DNA from: Geobacillus thermocatenulatus
GTDB taxonomy: Bacteria; Bacillota; Bacilli; Bacillales; Anoxybacillaceae
NCBI RefSeq assembly: GCF_002217655.1
Contig: NZ_NEWK01000001.1
Span: 1,312,001-1,376,000 of the forward strand
DNA: 64,000 nt
Reading direction: 5' to 3'
In this document: piece after piece, positions 26,368 through 35,401 of the stretch
Layout: each line of letters opens with the position of its first letter
How positions within the stretch are numbered: the first letter of the stretch is position 1
Position numbers and translations under genes: made by a program
The notes under the pieces: generated by a model
The model's database searches: none
The model's input: the letters and a program-made list of their open reading frames with translations, nothing else
Told to the model about the DNA's origin: nothing

Positions 26368-28498
26368 ACAACAAGCAAAATTATCTAAATCAGAAGCGAA
26401 AACCTACCGTGTTCAAGGATTTACTTGTGCAAACTGTGCGGCAAAGTTTGAAAATAATGTAAAATCATTGCCAGGTGTTCAAGATGCTAAAGTAAACTTT
26501 GGAGCATCTAAAATTACCGTTTGGGGTACAACAACCATCGAAGAATTAGAAAAAGCAGGAGCTTTTGAAAACTTAAAGGTTCGGGAAGATAAAGAAAAAT
26601 CAGTCAAGCGTGAACCTTTTTGGAAGCAAAAAGAGAACATTAAAGTGTATATTTCCGCCGTTTTGCTTGTGATCAGTTGGTTTTTAGGGAAGCAATACGG
26701 AGAAGAGCATATCTTTGCGACAATTGGATATGCTGCAGCAATTTTAATCGGTGGATATTCGTTATTTATAAAAGGTTTCAAAAACCTAGTTCGATTGAAT
26801 TTTGATATGAATACGCTGATGACAGTGGCGATTTTAGGAGCTGCAGCGATTGGTGAATGGGGAGAAGGTGCAACGGTTGTTATTCTATTCGCCATTAGCG
26901 AAGCCTTAGAGCGTTATTCCATGGATAAAGCTCGTCAATCCATTGAATCGTTGATGGATATTGCTCCAAAAGAAGCATTAATTCGTCGCGGAAATGAAGA
27001 AATGATGGTCCCTGTTGACGATATTCAAGTCGGAGATATTATGATCGTAAAGCCTGGTCAGAAATTAGCGATGGATGGAATCGTCATCAAGGGTACATCT
27101 ACGCTAAATCAGGCTGCCATTACGGGAGAAAGTGTTCCAGTAACCAAAACAGTCGGTGATGAAGTCTTTGCAGGAACATTGAATGAAGAAGGGTTATTGG
27201 AAGTAAAAGTGACAAAACGAGTGGAAGATACAACTCTTTCGAAAATCATCCATTTAGTGGAAGAAGCTCAAGCAGAACGAGCACCTTCTCAAGCGTTTGT
27301 AGATCGTTTTGCCAAATACTATACACCAGCCATTATCATTTTTGCTCTTTTACTAGCCGTTATTCCTCCATTATTTATGGGTGCTGATTGGAGCGAATGG
27401 ATTTATCGAGGTCTAGCTGTATTAGTGGTTGGTTGTCCGTGTGCGTTGGTTATTTCCACGCCTGTTTCGATTGTAACTGCCATTGGAAATGCAGCGAAAA
27501 ACGGTGTGTTAATTAAAGGTGGTATTTATTTAGAGGAAGCAGGATCTCTAAAAGTCATCGCTTTTGATAAAACAGGAACATTAACAAAAGGTGTTCCTTC
27601 CGTCACCGATGTGGTCACTTATAATGGCGATGAAAATGAACTAATGACCATTACAGCAGCCATTGAAAAAGGCTCACAACATCCACTTGCTTCCGCCATT
27701 ATAAGAAAAGCAGAAGAAGATGGATTGAATTTTAATGATGTATCGGTTGAAGAATTCCAATCCATTACAGGTAAAGGGGTCAAAGCCAAAGTAAACAACG
27801 AAATGTATTATGTCGGAAGTCCAGGTCTTTTTGAGGAACTTCTTCCAAATGGCATCCAATCAGAAATAAAAGAACAAATTACAACCCTTCAAACACAAGG
27901 GAAAACGGTCATGGTATTAGGGACGGAAAAAGAAATTCTGGCGTTAATTGCCGTGGCAGACGAAATAAGAGAATCATCCAAAGAGGTTATTCGAAAACTT
28001 CATCAAGTCGGTATTGAAAAAACGGTAATGTTGACAGGGGATAACCAAAGAACAGCCGAAGCCATCGGAAAACAAGTCGGCGTTTCCGATATTAAAGCCG
28101 ATTTACTTCCAGAAGATAAACTGAATTTCATCAAAGAGCTTCGTGACAAGCATCAAAGCGTGGCGATGGTTGGAGATGGTGTGAACGATGCACCAGCTCT
28201 TGCAGCTTCAACCGTTGGTGTGGCAATGGGTGGTGCTGGAACCGATACAGCCCTAGAAACAGCCGATATTGCCTTAATGTCTGATGATTTAAGCAAATTG
28301 CCATATACGATTAAATTGAGCCGCAAAGCTTTAGCGATTATTAAGCAAAACATTACTTTCTCTTTAGGGATTAAGGCATTGTCATTACTGTTAATTGTGC
28401 CTGGTTGGTTAACGCTATGGTTAGCGGTATTTGCCGATATGGGAGCAACATTAATCGTAACATTAAACAGCATGCGATTGCTAAAAGTCAAAGAATAG
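26360..28498 (+). CDS. cadA: Cadmium/zinc/lead-exporting P-type ATPase CadA
   Basis: P1B-type heavy-metal efflux ATPase, 712 residues, in the cytoplasmic membrane. In order: heavy-metal-associated domain with CANC (Cys23, Cys26), membrane helices, TGES actuator loop, the CPC transport motif near residue 360, phosphorylated Asp in DKTGTLT near 402, the HP motif in SQHPLA near 440, and GDGVND. GTG start at 26360 after AAAGAGGTG. The last base of the TAG stop is also the first base of the adjoining ISL3 element, so the C terminus may be slightly altered. Confidence 0.96.
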   Translation: MSEQQAKLSKSEAKTYRVQGFTCANCAAKFENNVKSLPGVQDAKVNFGASKITVWGTTTIEELEKAGAFENLKVREDKEKSVKREPFWKQKENIKVYISAVLLVISWFLGKQYGEEHIFATIGYAAAILIGGYSLFIKGFKNLVRLNFDMNTLMTVAILGAAAIGEWGEGATVVILFAISEALERYSMDKARQSIESLMDIAPKEALIRRGNEEMMVPVDDIQVGDIMIVKPGQKLAMDGIVIKGTSTLNQAAITGESVPVTKTVGDEVFAGTLNEEGLLEVKVTKRVEDTTLSKIIHLVEEAQAERAPSQAFVDRFAKYYTPAIIIFALLLAVIPPLFMGADWSEWIYRGLAVLVVGCPCALVISTPVSIVTAIGNAAKNGVLIKGGIYLEEAGSLKVIAFDKTGTLTKGVPSVTDVVTYNGDENELMTITAAIEKGSQHPLASAIIRKAEEDGLNFNDVSVEEFQSITGKGVKAKVNNEMYYVGSPGLFEELLPNGIQSEIKEQITTLQTQGKTVMVLGTEKEILALIAVADEIRESSKEVIRKLHQVGIEKTVMLTGDNQRTAEAIGKQVGVSDIKADLLPEDKLNFIKELRDKHQSVAMVGDGVNDAPALAASTVGVAMGGAGTDTALETADIALMSDDLSKLPYTIKLSRKALAIIKQNITFSLGIKALSLLLIVPGWLTLWLAVFADMGATLIVTLNSMRLLKVKE

Positions 28499-29822
28499 GC
28501 TCTTCACCACAAGTTGTACTTGATCATTTAAGGTAGGTGTGCATAGAGGGTACAAAAAATGCGAATTTTCCTGTATGGTAAAGGTGACCAAACCAAACCA
28601 TGGAGGGAAATTCGCATGTACTCTCAGTTTATCAAAGAACTCATCGATTGACCAGATGTTTTGATTCAAAAGGTGCGAAAAGAAGGGGAACGTTGGATTT
28701 TCGAACTTTCTCTACCCGAACAATGCCCGTTATGTCCTGTCTGCTTGAAGCGCACGATCAAAATGACAGACAAAAAGAAGCAATGGATGCATGGCTATGC
28801 TCAGCGAATCGGAATTTTTTGGATCGAACTTCCTGTCGAGCGCAGACGTTGTAGCACGTGTGGCGTGACGTTCAGCACGTCGTATCCAGCCATCTCTCCT
28901 CGAAGTGTGGCGACGGATGCTTTTCAGCGATGGGTCGCGCAATCTTGCATCGGAACATCCATTCAGGCGGTGGCTCGTATGCTCAAGCTTCCTTACACGA
29001 CCGTTGAACGATGGTTTTATACCCATGCCCCTTCCTTCCTATCGAATGACGTCCAACCAAAGGCGGTTTGTGTCGATGAGTTTGCTTTTCGAAAAGGGCA
29101 CGACTATGGAGTGGCGATCATGGATGCCGAAACGGGAGAAGTGTATGCCATGGAAGCAGGAAAGAACGAGGAAGCCATTGGGCGTGCATTGGCTCATGTA
29201 TCTCGTTCCGTTCAGTATGTCGTGAGTGACTTGGCTCCAGCGATGAAAAAAGCGATTCAACGGGTTTGCCCAGAGGCGACACATGTCGTCGACTATTTCC
29301 ATGTCATTCAGCTGTTTACCGATGCTTTAGAACGTTGTCGCAAATATTTGGGCAAAGGAGGCAAGAAACACGGAAATGTTCGTTACGTTTGCCGTTTATT
29401 GAGCCAATGCCCAGAGAAATTGACGGAGGAAGAACGTCAAATCATACGAGAATGGTGTAATGAAAGCGATTACTTAAAGTCTGTTTACCAATCGCTCCAA
29501 CATGTTCGCTATGTGTTCAAAAGCAAAGATGAGCAACAGGCGAAACGACGCTTGAAGGCTTGGATTCATCGGTATTTGTTTTGTCCTTGTTCCGTTGTTC
29601 GTGCCATCGCAAAATCACTCGTCAAACGAACAGACGAAATGATATCGTGCATTTTATCCCATTATTCGAATGGGAAGATGGAGGGAACGAATAACAAGAT
29701 CAAGCTGATGAAACGTCGGGGATACGGATACCGAAATATCCAGCGTTTTGCACTGCGGGTTCGGCTGGAAACAGCTAACATACTTTCATGACAGGTGCAA
29801 GTACATCTTTTGGTGATGAACC
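28498..29822 (+). mobile_element. ISL3-family insertion sequence
   Basis: Imperfect 25-bp terminal inverted repeats (GGCTCTTCACCACAAG... at 28498-28522 and its counterpart at 29798-29822, 21 of 25 matching) enclose one transposase gene. The 8-bp flanks (AAAGAATA and TCTTTTCG) differ, so no target duplication remains. The left end abuts the cadA stop and the right end lies in an IS110 transposase fragment, implying rearrangement after insertion. Confidence 0.85.
28616..29791 (+). pseudogene. ISL3 transposase with premature stop at codon 12
   Basis: The frame opens MYSQFIKELID at 28616 after a GGAGGGAAATTCGC site, then meets TGA (28649-28651) and continues in the same frame as PDVLIQKVRKEGERW to a complete ISL3 transposase end (YGYRNIQRFALRVRLE). 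Zinc-finger cysteines (CPLCPVC, CSTCG) and the acidic catalytic core (CVDEFAFRKGHDYG, SDLAPAMKKA, GKMEGTNNKIK) are intact. Translation could restart at TTG 28661, losing 15 residues; whether that is functional is unknown. Confidence 0.8.
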
Positions 29823-29996
29823 TCTTTTCGGGAAAGCATGCAGTAAATGGTGACAAGCATTCGGTGCGCGATCGCAACGAGTGCTTTTTTCTTTCCCCGG
29901 CGAGCCGCCAATGACCAAAATTTCGCCGCCAACGGTTGATTCCTGCATCGGGATAACGCCCATGCCGCCTCGCATAACGCGGATTTAATATGAGGA
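29823..29996 (-). pseudogene. IS110-family transposase, 3' fragment
   Basis: Reads KSALCEAAWALSRCRNQ... WSLAARRGKKKALVAIAH, the serine-containing C-terminal domain of IS110 transposases. It continues, after removal of the IS4/IS701-like insertion and one copy of its 7-bp duplication, the frame of the larger fragment at 31368-32309 (joining as GNPHIKSALCE). Its own end is lost: the right inverted repeat of the ISL3 element interrupts it at 29822. Confidence 0.85.
29990..29996. repeat. 7-bp target duplication, left copy
   Basis: ATGAGGA, repeated at 31368-31374 on the other side of the IS4/IS701-like element. Confidence 0.85.
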
Positions 29997-31367
29997 CTGT
30001 AGATGAGCATTTTTCATTACAATAATTTCCATGGTTAGAGAGACAAACAGGGTCCCCCTTACGCGATACGGAGCTGTTTTTTGATCACATCAATGGGAAT
30101 ATCTTGCTTCGCGGCGTTATAAATGAACTCGACGACACTGTGGTCTTTCCGCGACCGAAGAAGCTCCAGCCCGGCGGAAAGGGTTTGTCGGGATTCGGCG
30201 ATGCTGTACACGCAGGCCAAGAGCACCACCGCCCAATACCGTTTCACCGCCCGAATGTGGCGGACCCGGTATCCATCCAGCTTCAATTGGTCTTTTGCCT
30301 GCCGGAAAAAGCACTCGATCGTCCAACGCTGAGCATAGTAACGCAAGATGTCTTCGTCCCCGAGCTCCCGATCGGTGCTCAAGACGACATGGAGATGTTC
30401 CGGCGTCAGCGGCTGATCCGCCTTCCAAGCCAGCAGCACCACCGCATCATCGAGGCCATGGATGGCCCCCTCATAGCGATACACGCAATAACGCTCCTGA
30501 CCCACCGTGACGAGGTGGGTGTCTTGGGGCTCGATATAGCGAGCAAACTGCTTGGCTTGGACGGCGACGCCATTCGGATAAAGAATCCGGTTCGTCTTGA
30601 GCATGGCGATGACATGGAATCCCTTTTTCAGACAGGCTTCGATGAGCGTTTGGGACGGATACCACGAATCCATGAGCACATACACCGGCTGAGCCCGCTT
30701 CACCTTGAGCGAGGAAAGCATCTCGATCGCCAAGTCGATTTTGCTCCTTCCCGCCGCCTTGTCATACAGACGAAACGCGAACGGAAACGCTTGCGTGAAG
30801 GTGTGCACCATCAGCCAAACGAGCGAATGCCCCCAAACCGATTGATGATCTTTGTGCGAGTAGTGCCAATCACACCCTTGAATGGCGTGTGCAGCCCGTG
30901 ACGAAGGCTTCGTTTTTTGGCAAATCGTATCATCAATCGAGACAAAAAGAGGCTGATTCTTTCGCTCGACCAGGGGCTCGATTCGGCGGAGGATCCACTC
31001 TTGAAGCTTCCCAAGCAGCCTTTCCTCATCCCAAGGGCTTTTCGTGAAAAAGTGACTGAGCGTCGTTCGATGATTCGGATGAAAGCTCCAGTGATGAATA
31101 TCGGTCAATGTTCCCGAGAATCCCTTGGTGGTCAAGGCATCGACGATATGAATGAGATGCTTGATGACCGGTTTGGAAAGCTGCAGCGTTAACCCCAAAG
31201 TGAAGAAAAACTTGTGGATTCCTTGGTGATGTGCTAATCTATTCATGAGACATGAACCTCCTTGTGTGAATGGGTTTTGAGCACATCTATTTTACCCAAG
31301 GAGTCCGGTTCATGTCTCCTTTTTTGTTTGGTTGTCAATTTATGTTAGTGAATTTGCTCATCTACAG
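29997..31367 (-). mobile_element. IS4/IS701-like insertion sequence, intact
   Basis: 1371 bp with perfect 13-bp terminal inverted repeats (CTGTAGATGAGCA at 29997-30009 and its complement at 31355-31367), flanked by a 7-bp direct repeat ATGAGGA. It carries one full-length transposase gene and interrupts an IS110 transposase gene. Intact ends and duplication suggest a recent insertion. Confidence 0.92.
30059..31246 (-). CDS. DDE transposase (IS4/IS701-like)
   Basis: A 395-residue RNase-H-fold transposase. Candidate catalytic residues are Asp in VSIDDTICQKT, Asp in VLMDSWYPS and Glu in RWTIECFFRQAKDQLKLDGYR, the usual IS4-type spacing with a Y-(2)-R-(3)-E-(6)-K-like signature. The ATG follows AAGGAGGTTC. 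The frame is uninterrupted and full length, so the protein may be active. Exact IS name not determined. Confidence 0.88.
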   Translation of the reverse strand: MNRLAHHQGIHKFFFTLGLTLQLSKPVIKHLIHIVDALTTKGFSGTLTDIHHWSFHPNHRTTLSHFFTKSPWDEERLLGKLQEWILRRIEPLVERKNQPLFVSIDDTICQKTKPSSRAAHAIQGCDWHYSHKDHQSVWGHSLVWLMVHTFTQAFPFAFRLYDKAAGRSKIDLAIEMLSSLKVKRAQPVYVLMDSWYPSQTLIEACLKKGFHVIAMLKTNRILYPNGVAVQAKQFARYIEPQDTHLVTVGQERYCVYRYEGAIHGLDDAVVLLAWKADQPLTPEHLHVVLSTDRELGDEDILRYYAQRWTIECFFRQAKDQLKLDGYRVRHIRAVKRYWAVVLLACVYSIAESRQTLSAGLELLRSRKDHSVVEFIYNAAKQDIPIDVIKKQLRIA

Positions 31368-31374
31368 ATGAGGA
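31368..31374. repeat. 7-bp target duplication, right copy
   Basis: ATGAGGA, the partner of 29990-29996. Confidence 0.85.
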
Positions 31375-32309
31375 TTACCCTTTACCGTTCGTGTACTTTT
31401 GCGTTTTCCAGCGCTTTCGTGATTTCCCGGGGCCACCCCAGCCCAAGAAGCGAGGCGCTGCGGTGTCGGGAACTGTCCCATATCCACTCCGATTTCGGCG
31501 ATGATGACGGCGGCGGTTTCCTTTTTCACTCCAGGAATCGTCATCAGAAGATCCACTTCCTGTTGATACGGTTGTAAGAGATGGTCGATACGTTGGTCCA
31601 TCTCCTGAATCAAGCTTTCCAAATACTCGATGTGCTTCCACGATTGGCGAATCATGAACAACTCATGTTCGGTTAATGTCCCAAAGAGCGATTCCTGAAT
31701 TTGTTGCTTTTTCCCTTTCATTCTTCCGTGAAGGCAAGCGTCGATATCGGCTTCTTCGATGTACCCCTGTTCCATTAAACGGGTCAAGAGTTTTCGGCCC
31801 GATACTCCGAAGATGTCGGAAATCACCGTACCCAGCTTGATATTGGAACACTCCAATACTTTATGAATTCGGTTTTTTTCCGCAATCAATTGACCCACCC
31901 ACTTTTTGCGTAAACGGGTCAAGTCCCGCAATTCTCGAATTGGCGCGGGTGGCACAAAACTCTTTTCAATCAGTCCATAACGCAATAATTTAGCGATCCA
32001 TTCCGCATCGGATACATCCGTTTTTCTCCCTGGGACATTCTTGATTCGCTGAGCGTTGGCCAAGGTAATGTCAAAGTAGTCCTCTAAAATGTTAAAGACC
32101 GGTTTCCAGTAAACCCCCGTACTCTCCATCGCTAGATGAGTGATTTCTCGATCCTCGAGCCATTTCAGGAGGCGAAACAAGTCTTTGGTAAACGTCGAAA
32201 ACGTTTCGATCTCCTTTTGAATGTGGTCTTCTTCTCCCCAAAGCGCACAAACGACAATCGTTTTGGCATGAACATCTAAACCTGCGCAACGATGATAAAG
32301 CACATCCAT
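31368..32309 (-). pseudogene. IS110-family transposase, 5' fragment (split by insertion)
   Basis: Begins MDVLYHRCAGLDVHAKTIVV at 32309 behind a GAAGGAGTCC site; the RuvC-like DEDD domain is present (first Asp in GLDVHAK, Glu in AMESTGVYWK, DVSDAEWIAKL), followed by the helical linker and IPGVKKETAAVIIAEIG. The frame runs to RTVKGNPH and then enters the inserted element. Together with 29823-29996 it gives nearly the whole protein. It is inactive as it stands. Confidence 0.88.
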
Positions 32310-32530
32310 GATCCGGACTCCTTCCATTGATGAATTCGCAAACAGTGAGTCCACTTGTTCGTTAGGCATTTTTCTGTTCGTAGTCACCTTTTCCAAATGA
32401 AAAGGGCTTACAATGGGTGGAACACCAAATGGACTCAAACAGTTTTTTGTACAGGGTCGAACCACCATTAAAAAGCACGTCTTTCCAAACTGTTTGCGTT
32501 CATCCTCCATTATGGAAGGAGAGATGGATT
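32310..32530 (-). other. IS110 5' non-coding region (possible bridge-RNA locus)
   Basis: About 220 bases without a gene upstream of the IS110 start. In IS110-group elements this position encodes the bridge RNA that pairs with donor and target DNA. No RNA boundary can be defined by eye, and the element end is not visible because IS110 elements lack inverted repeats. Confidence 0.35.
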
Positions 32531-32577
32531 TTCATGCCTGGGTGGGGAGTAAAATTTACTCATGGATGTTTTTTGTA

Positions 32578-32634
32578 TCACTAAAAAATATGATATAATA
32601 TATGATATAATATATTATATAATATATTTAGTGA
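32578..32634 (+). repeat. AT-only inverted repeat before tnpB
   Basis: TCACTAAA and TTTAGTGA arms enclose about 40 bases of almost pure A/T built from ATATGATATAAT-like units, giving several overlapping -10-like hexamers and a possible hairpin in the tnpB leader. Confidence 0.6.
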
Positions 32635-32650
32635 AAGAGAGGTGAGACAA

Positions 32651-33769
32651 ATGGACATGACGTTAACAGCCAAAATCAAAATTTACCCAACAGCGGAACA
32701 AGCAGAAGTATTGAAAGCCACCCTTTCCGCTTATCGACAAGCGTGCAACGCTGTATCTGTTGTGATTTTTGACACAAAAGTGCTTGTACAAGCCAAGTTA
32801 CACGACATGACCTATCGTCTACTTCGATCAAACTACGCTTTGCGTTCGCAAATGGCGCAATCTGTGATTAAAACGGTGATCGCTAGATACCGTTCCCTAA
32901 AAAGCAATGGTCACGAATGGACATTGGTTCGCTTTAAAAAACTTGAATATGATCTCGTTTGGAATCGAGATTATTCGCTTGTTCAAGGCGTATTTTCTGT
33001 CAATACGCTAGAAGGACGAATCAAAGTACCATTCGAACCAAAAGGCATGGAACAATATTTTGATGGCTCATGGACGTTTGGCACAGCCAAACTCGTCTAC
33101 AAGCATAACAAATTCTTTTTGCACATTCCCTTGACCAAAACGATTCCAACCGTGGATGAACACAACATCCGCCAGGTGGTCGGTGTCGATGTGGGTGTTA
33201 ACTTTCTTGCAGCAGCTTATGATTCGCAAGGGAAAACCACCTTTTTTAACGGGCGAAAAATCAAGCATATGCGTGCCAAGTACAAACGAATGCGAAAAAC
33301 CCTCCAGCAAAAAGGGACGGCTTCTGCGCGTCGGAAGTTGAAAACAATCGGACAACGAGAAAACCGTTGGATGACGGATGTGAACCATGCTGTCACGAAG
33401 GCACTCGTTCGTCAATATGGAGAACGTACCCTTTTTGTATTAGAAGATTTAACAGGCATTCGTGAAAAAACAGAACGTGTACGTATCCATGACCGATATG
33501 AAACCGTATCGTGGGCGTTCTATCAGTTCCGTCAAATGTTAGAGTATAAGGCACGTTTGCATGGGTCAAAAGTGATGGTGGTTGCTCCGCATTACACCTC
33601 TTTGACATGTCCAAAGTGTGGTCATACGGAAAAAGCCAATCGAAACAAGCGTACACACACCTTTTGTTGCCGAACATGCGGATACACCTCAAACGATGAC
33701 CGCATTGGTGCTATGAACCTTCAACGAAAAGGAATAGAGTACATCGTTGAAGGAACGACACAGGCATGA
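32651..33769 (+). CDS. tnpB: RNA-guided nuclease TnpB (IS605 family)
   Basis: A 372-residue TnpB. The split RuvC triad is complete: Asp180 in VGVDVGVNF, Glu265 in FVLEDLTGI, Asp350 in SNDDRIGAMN. A zinc ribbon uses CPKC (Cys320, Cys323) and a second pair near CRTC (340, 343). Such proteins cut DNA next to a short motif using an RNA from the element's right end. ATG 32651 follows AGAGGTGAGACAA; a GTG nine bases upstream is possible. No internal stops or gaps, so it is probably active. Confidence 0.92.
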   Translation: MDMTLTAKIKIYPTAEQAEVLKATLSAYRQACNAVSVVIFDTKVLVQAKLHDMTYRLLRSNYALRSQMAQSVIKTVIARYRSLKSNGHEWTLVRFKKLEYDLVWNRDYSLVQGVFSVNTLEGRIKVPFEPKGMEQYFDGSWTFGTAKLVYKHNKFFLHIPLTKTIPTVDEHNIRQVVGVDVGVNFLAAAYDSQGKTTFFNGRKIKHMRAKYKRMRKTLQQKGTASARRKLKTIGQRENRWMTDVNHAVTKALVRQYGERTLFVLEDLTGIREKTERVRIHDRYETVSWAFYQFRQMLEYKARLHGSKVMVVAPHYTSLTCPKCGHTEKANRNKRTHTFCCRTCGYTSNDDRIGAMNLQRKGIEYIVEGTTQA

Positions 33770-33921
33770 CCTGCGTCGTTGGGTAGTTGTCAACCTGCCC
33801 CTAATGCAACCCCAAGTCAAGGAAGGAGGACGAAGTCCGCTCGCACTTCTGGGGAGTTGCAAGCCCCCACTTCAAGCGTTAGCGAAGTGGGGGTAGTTGA
33901 CTGTTGATTTGAGGAAAATGC
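33740..33921 (+). ncRNA. Probable omega RNA of tnpB, with guide
   Basis: The 3' end of tnpB and the right end form the expected scaffold, including the terminal hairpin CCCCCACTT-caagcgttagcg-AAGTGGGGG (33874-33893). The guide would be the bases after 33901 (TGTTGATTTGAGGAAAATGC), which are the 3' end of ypuA. With TTCAT in front, that is the empty donor site. RNA ends are estimated. Confidence 0.7.
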
Positions 33922-34776
33922 TGATTTGATCGCGTTCCAAATTTCTTTGAAGATGTCGATAAGGTTTTGAATGAACGTTTTCCCTTCTTCTGACTGCAAA
34001 AACGCCGATAGCTGTTCTTTCGCCTTGCTCAGCTGATCGTTCACTTGATCCCAATTAATATGGGCGTTTTGCATTTTATGGAAAAGGGAAATCAGGTTGT
34101 TGATTTCATTCTCGCTCAGCGTAATGCCAAGGTCGTTGGCGATTTTTTCAATAAGGGCGCGCAAATCAGCGTCCGTCTGCGGTGGGTTGTTGGCGATTTC
34201 TTGTTTGATTTTCGCCAGCAGGGCGACCGCTTTGTCCGCGCCGATCGAATCGGCGAGCTTCGCCGTCTGCACCATTTCCTCGTTCGCCACTTTTTTGACA
34301 TCATCAGGGATGGCTTGGTCCGAGGAAATTTCATACGCCTTCATCAGCCCCGTCAGCGCTGCGGTGCCGGAAACCGGAAACGGGGCGGTGATGTAAATAT
34401 CGGCATCTTTCACCCCTGCGGTGATCAAGGCGTTTGTATACATCTCTTTCGTCACCCATGTGATGTTGTGCGTTTCGACATGAAGCCCCGAGCCGGGCTC
34501 TTTTATCGTGATCATCGACGACGAGATGGCGCGCGTGCCGATTTGCGCTTTCGGAATGAGTCCGTCCAAATATTTATGCTCCTCAACGTTTGAGACGGTG
34601 ATCGTTTGCGCCCCGTCCGGCGCCTTCATTTCGTCGAGCACTTTTTGCTTTTGTTCATTCGTTAAGTTTTCCCCGAGCGTCACAATGACATCGCCCGGCG
34701 CGGCATCGGCCGCTGCGATGCCCGGAGATGCCAAGAGCACCGCCCAAAGCAGCGATGAAGCGATCGTTCGTTTCAC
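33817..34776 (-). CDS. ypuA: YpuA/DUF1002 secreted protein, C terminus extended by IS insertion
   Basis: DUF1002 protein with a signal peptide (VKRTIASSLLWAVLLASPG..., residues 1-23). The body includes DVIVTLGENLTNEQKQKVLDEM and APFPVSGTAALTGLMKAYE. The GTG start at 34776 follows AGGAGGCGAGCTAT. Native sequence ends ...FSSNQQ at the IS605 junction (33901/33902); the frame then runs 27 residues through the transposon end to 33817. Restoring the TTCAT flank gives CAA CAA TGA, the likely original stop. Function unknown. Confidence 0.85.
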   Translation of the reverse strand: MKRTIASSLLWAVLLASPGIAAADAAPGDVIVTLGENLTNEQKQKVLDEMKAPDGAQTITVSNVEEHKYLDGLIPKAQIGTRAISSSMITIKEPGSGLHVETHNITWVTKEMYTNALITAGVKDADIYITAPFPVSGTAALTGLMKAYEISSDQAIPDDVKKVANEEMVQTAKLADSIGADKAVALLAKIKQEIANNPPQTDADLRALIEKIANDLGITLSENEINNLISLFHKMQNAHINWDQVNDQLSKAKEQLSAFLQSEEGKTFIQNLIDIFKEIWNAIKSAFSSNQQSTTPTSLTLEVGACNSPEVRADFVLLP

Positions 34777-34960
34777 ATAGCTCGCCTCCTGTTTACGAAA
34801 ATGCATTATCATTATACCGTACGCTCGCCTGCTTGGCTATCGGCAAAAAGCGACGCGGTCAGGCGGCGTGCGAATTTGAAAAGACATTTTTTCTTTTGTT
34901 TCACTTGGCAATCATGGTATGATAAAAGCAGTTTCGATGTCGAAAAGGAGCTGGATGCTT

Positions 34961-35401
34961 GTGGCGAAAAAAGGATATATTCTAATGGAAAACGGCGGGA
35001 AAATCAAGTTTGAACTGTTCCCAAACGAGGCGCCGGTGACGGTGGCCAATTTTGAGAAGCTCGCAAACGAAGGCTTTTATAACGGGTTGACGTTCCACCG
35101 CGTCATCCCTGGATTTGTCAGCCAAGGAGGATGTCCACGCGGCAACGGAACGGGCGATGCCGGCTATACGATCCCGTGCGAGACGGACAACAATCCACAC
35201 CGACATGTCACCGGCGCGATGTCCATGGCGCACCGCGGCCGCGACACCGGCAGCTGCCAGTTCTTTATCGTCCACGAGCCGCAGCCGCACTTGGATGGGG
35301 TGCACACCGTCTTTGGCCAAGTGACATCGGGCATGGACGTCGTGAGGACGATGAAAAACGGCGACGTGATGAAGGAAGTGAAAGTATTTGACGAACCGTA
35401 A
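34961..35401 (+). CDS. ppiB: Peptidyl-prolyl cis-trans isomerase B (cyclophilin)
   Basis: Cytoplasmic cyclophilin that speeds proline isomerisation. The 146-residue product has the active-site [13 protein letters not shown] (Arg and Phe), [16 protein letters not shown] and [15 protein letters not shown] at 34961 gives [12 protein letters not shown], ten bases after AAAGGAG; ATG at 34955 is an alternative. Position after ypuA agrees with B. subtilis. Confidence 0.95.
   Translation: MAKKGYILMENGGKIKFELFPNEAPVTVANFEKLANEGFYNGLTFHRVIPGFVSQGGCPRGNGTGDAGYTIPCETDNNPHRHVTGAMSMAHRGRDTGSCQFFIVHEPQPHLDGVHTVFGQVTSGMDVVRTMKNGDVMKEVKVFDEP

Larger units (their letters stand above)
25870..33901. mobile_element. 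Possible composite IS605-type island carrying cadCA
   Basis: The region is bounded on the left by an orphan IS605-like left end following TTCAT (25865-25869) and on the right by the right end of a tnpB element. Inside are cadC-cadA and three other insertion sequences. In this family the left end of one copy and the right end of another can move together, so a composite unit is possible. Base composition of cadCA (clearly AT-richer than the host) supports transfer. The composite model is inference; independent insertions would give a similar picture. Confidence 0.4.
32536..33901 (+). mobile_element. IS200/IS605-family element with tnpB only
   Basis: The left end follows TTCAT (32531-32535) and has the perfect hairpin GAGTAAA-a-TTTACTC (32547-32561); the right end is a long structured region ending ...GTGGGGGTAGTTGAC at 33901. 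No tnpA (Y1 transposase) is present, so movement would need one in trans. Joining the flanks at TTCAT rebuilds the ypuA stop codon, which supports both boundaries. Confidence 0.8.

Noticed and set aside
30104-30901. 265-codon plus-strand frame opposite the IS4/IS701-like transposase
   Set aside because: It is the antisense shadow of the transposase, which has a ribosome site and catalytic motifs.
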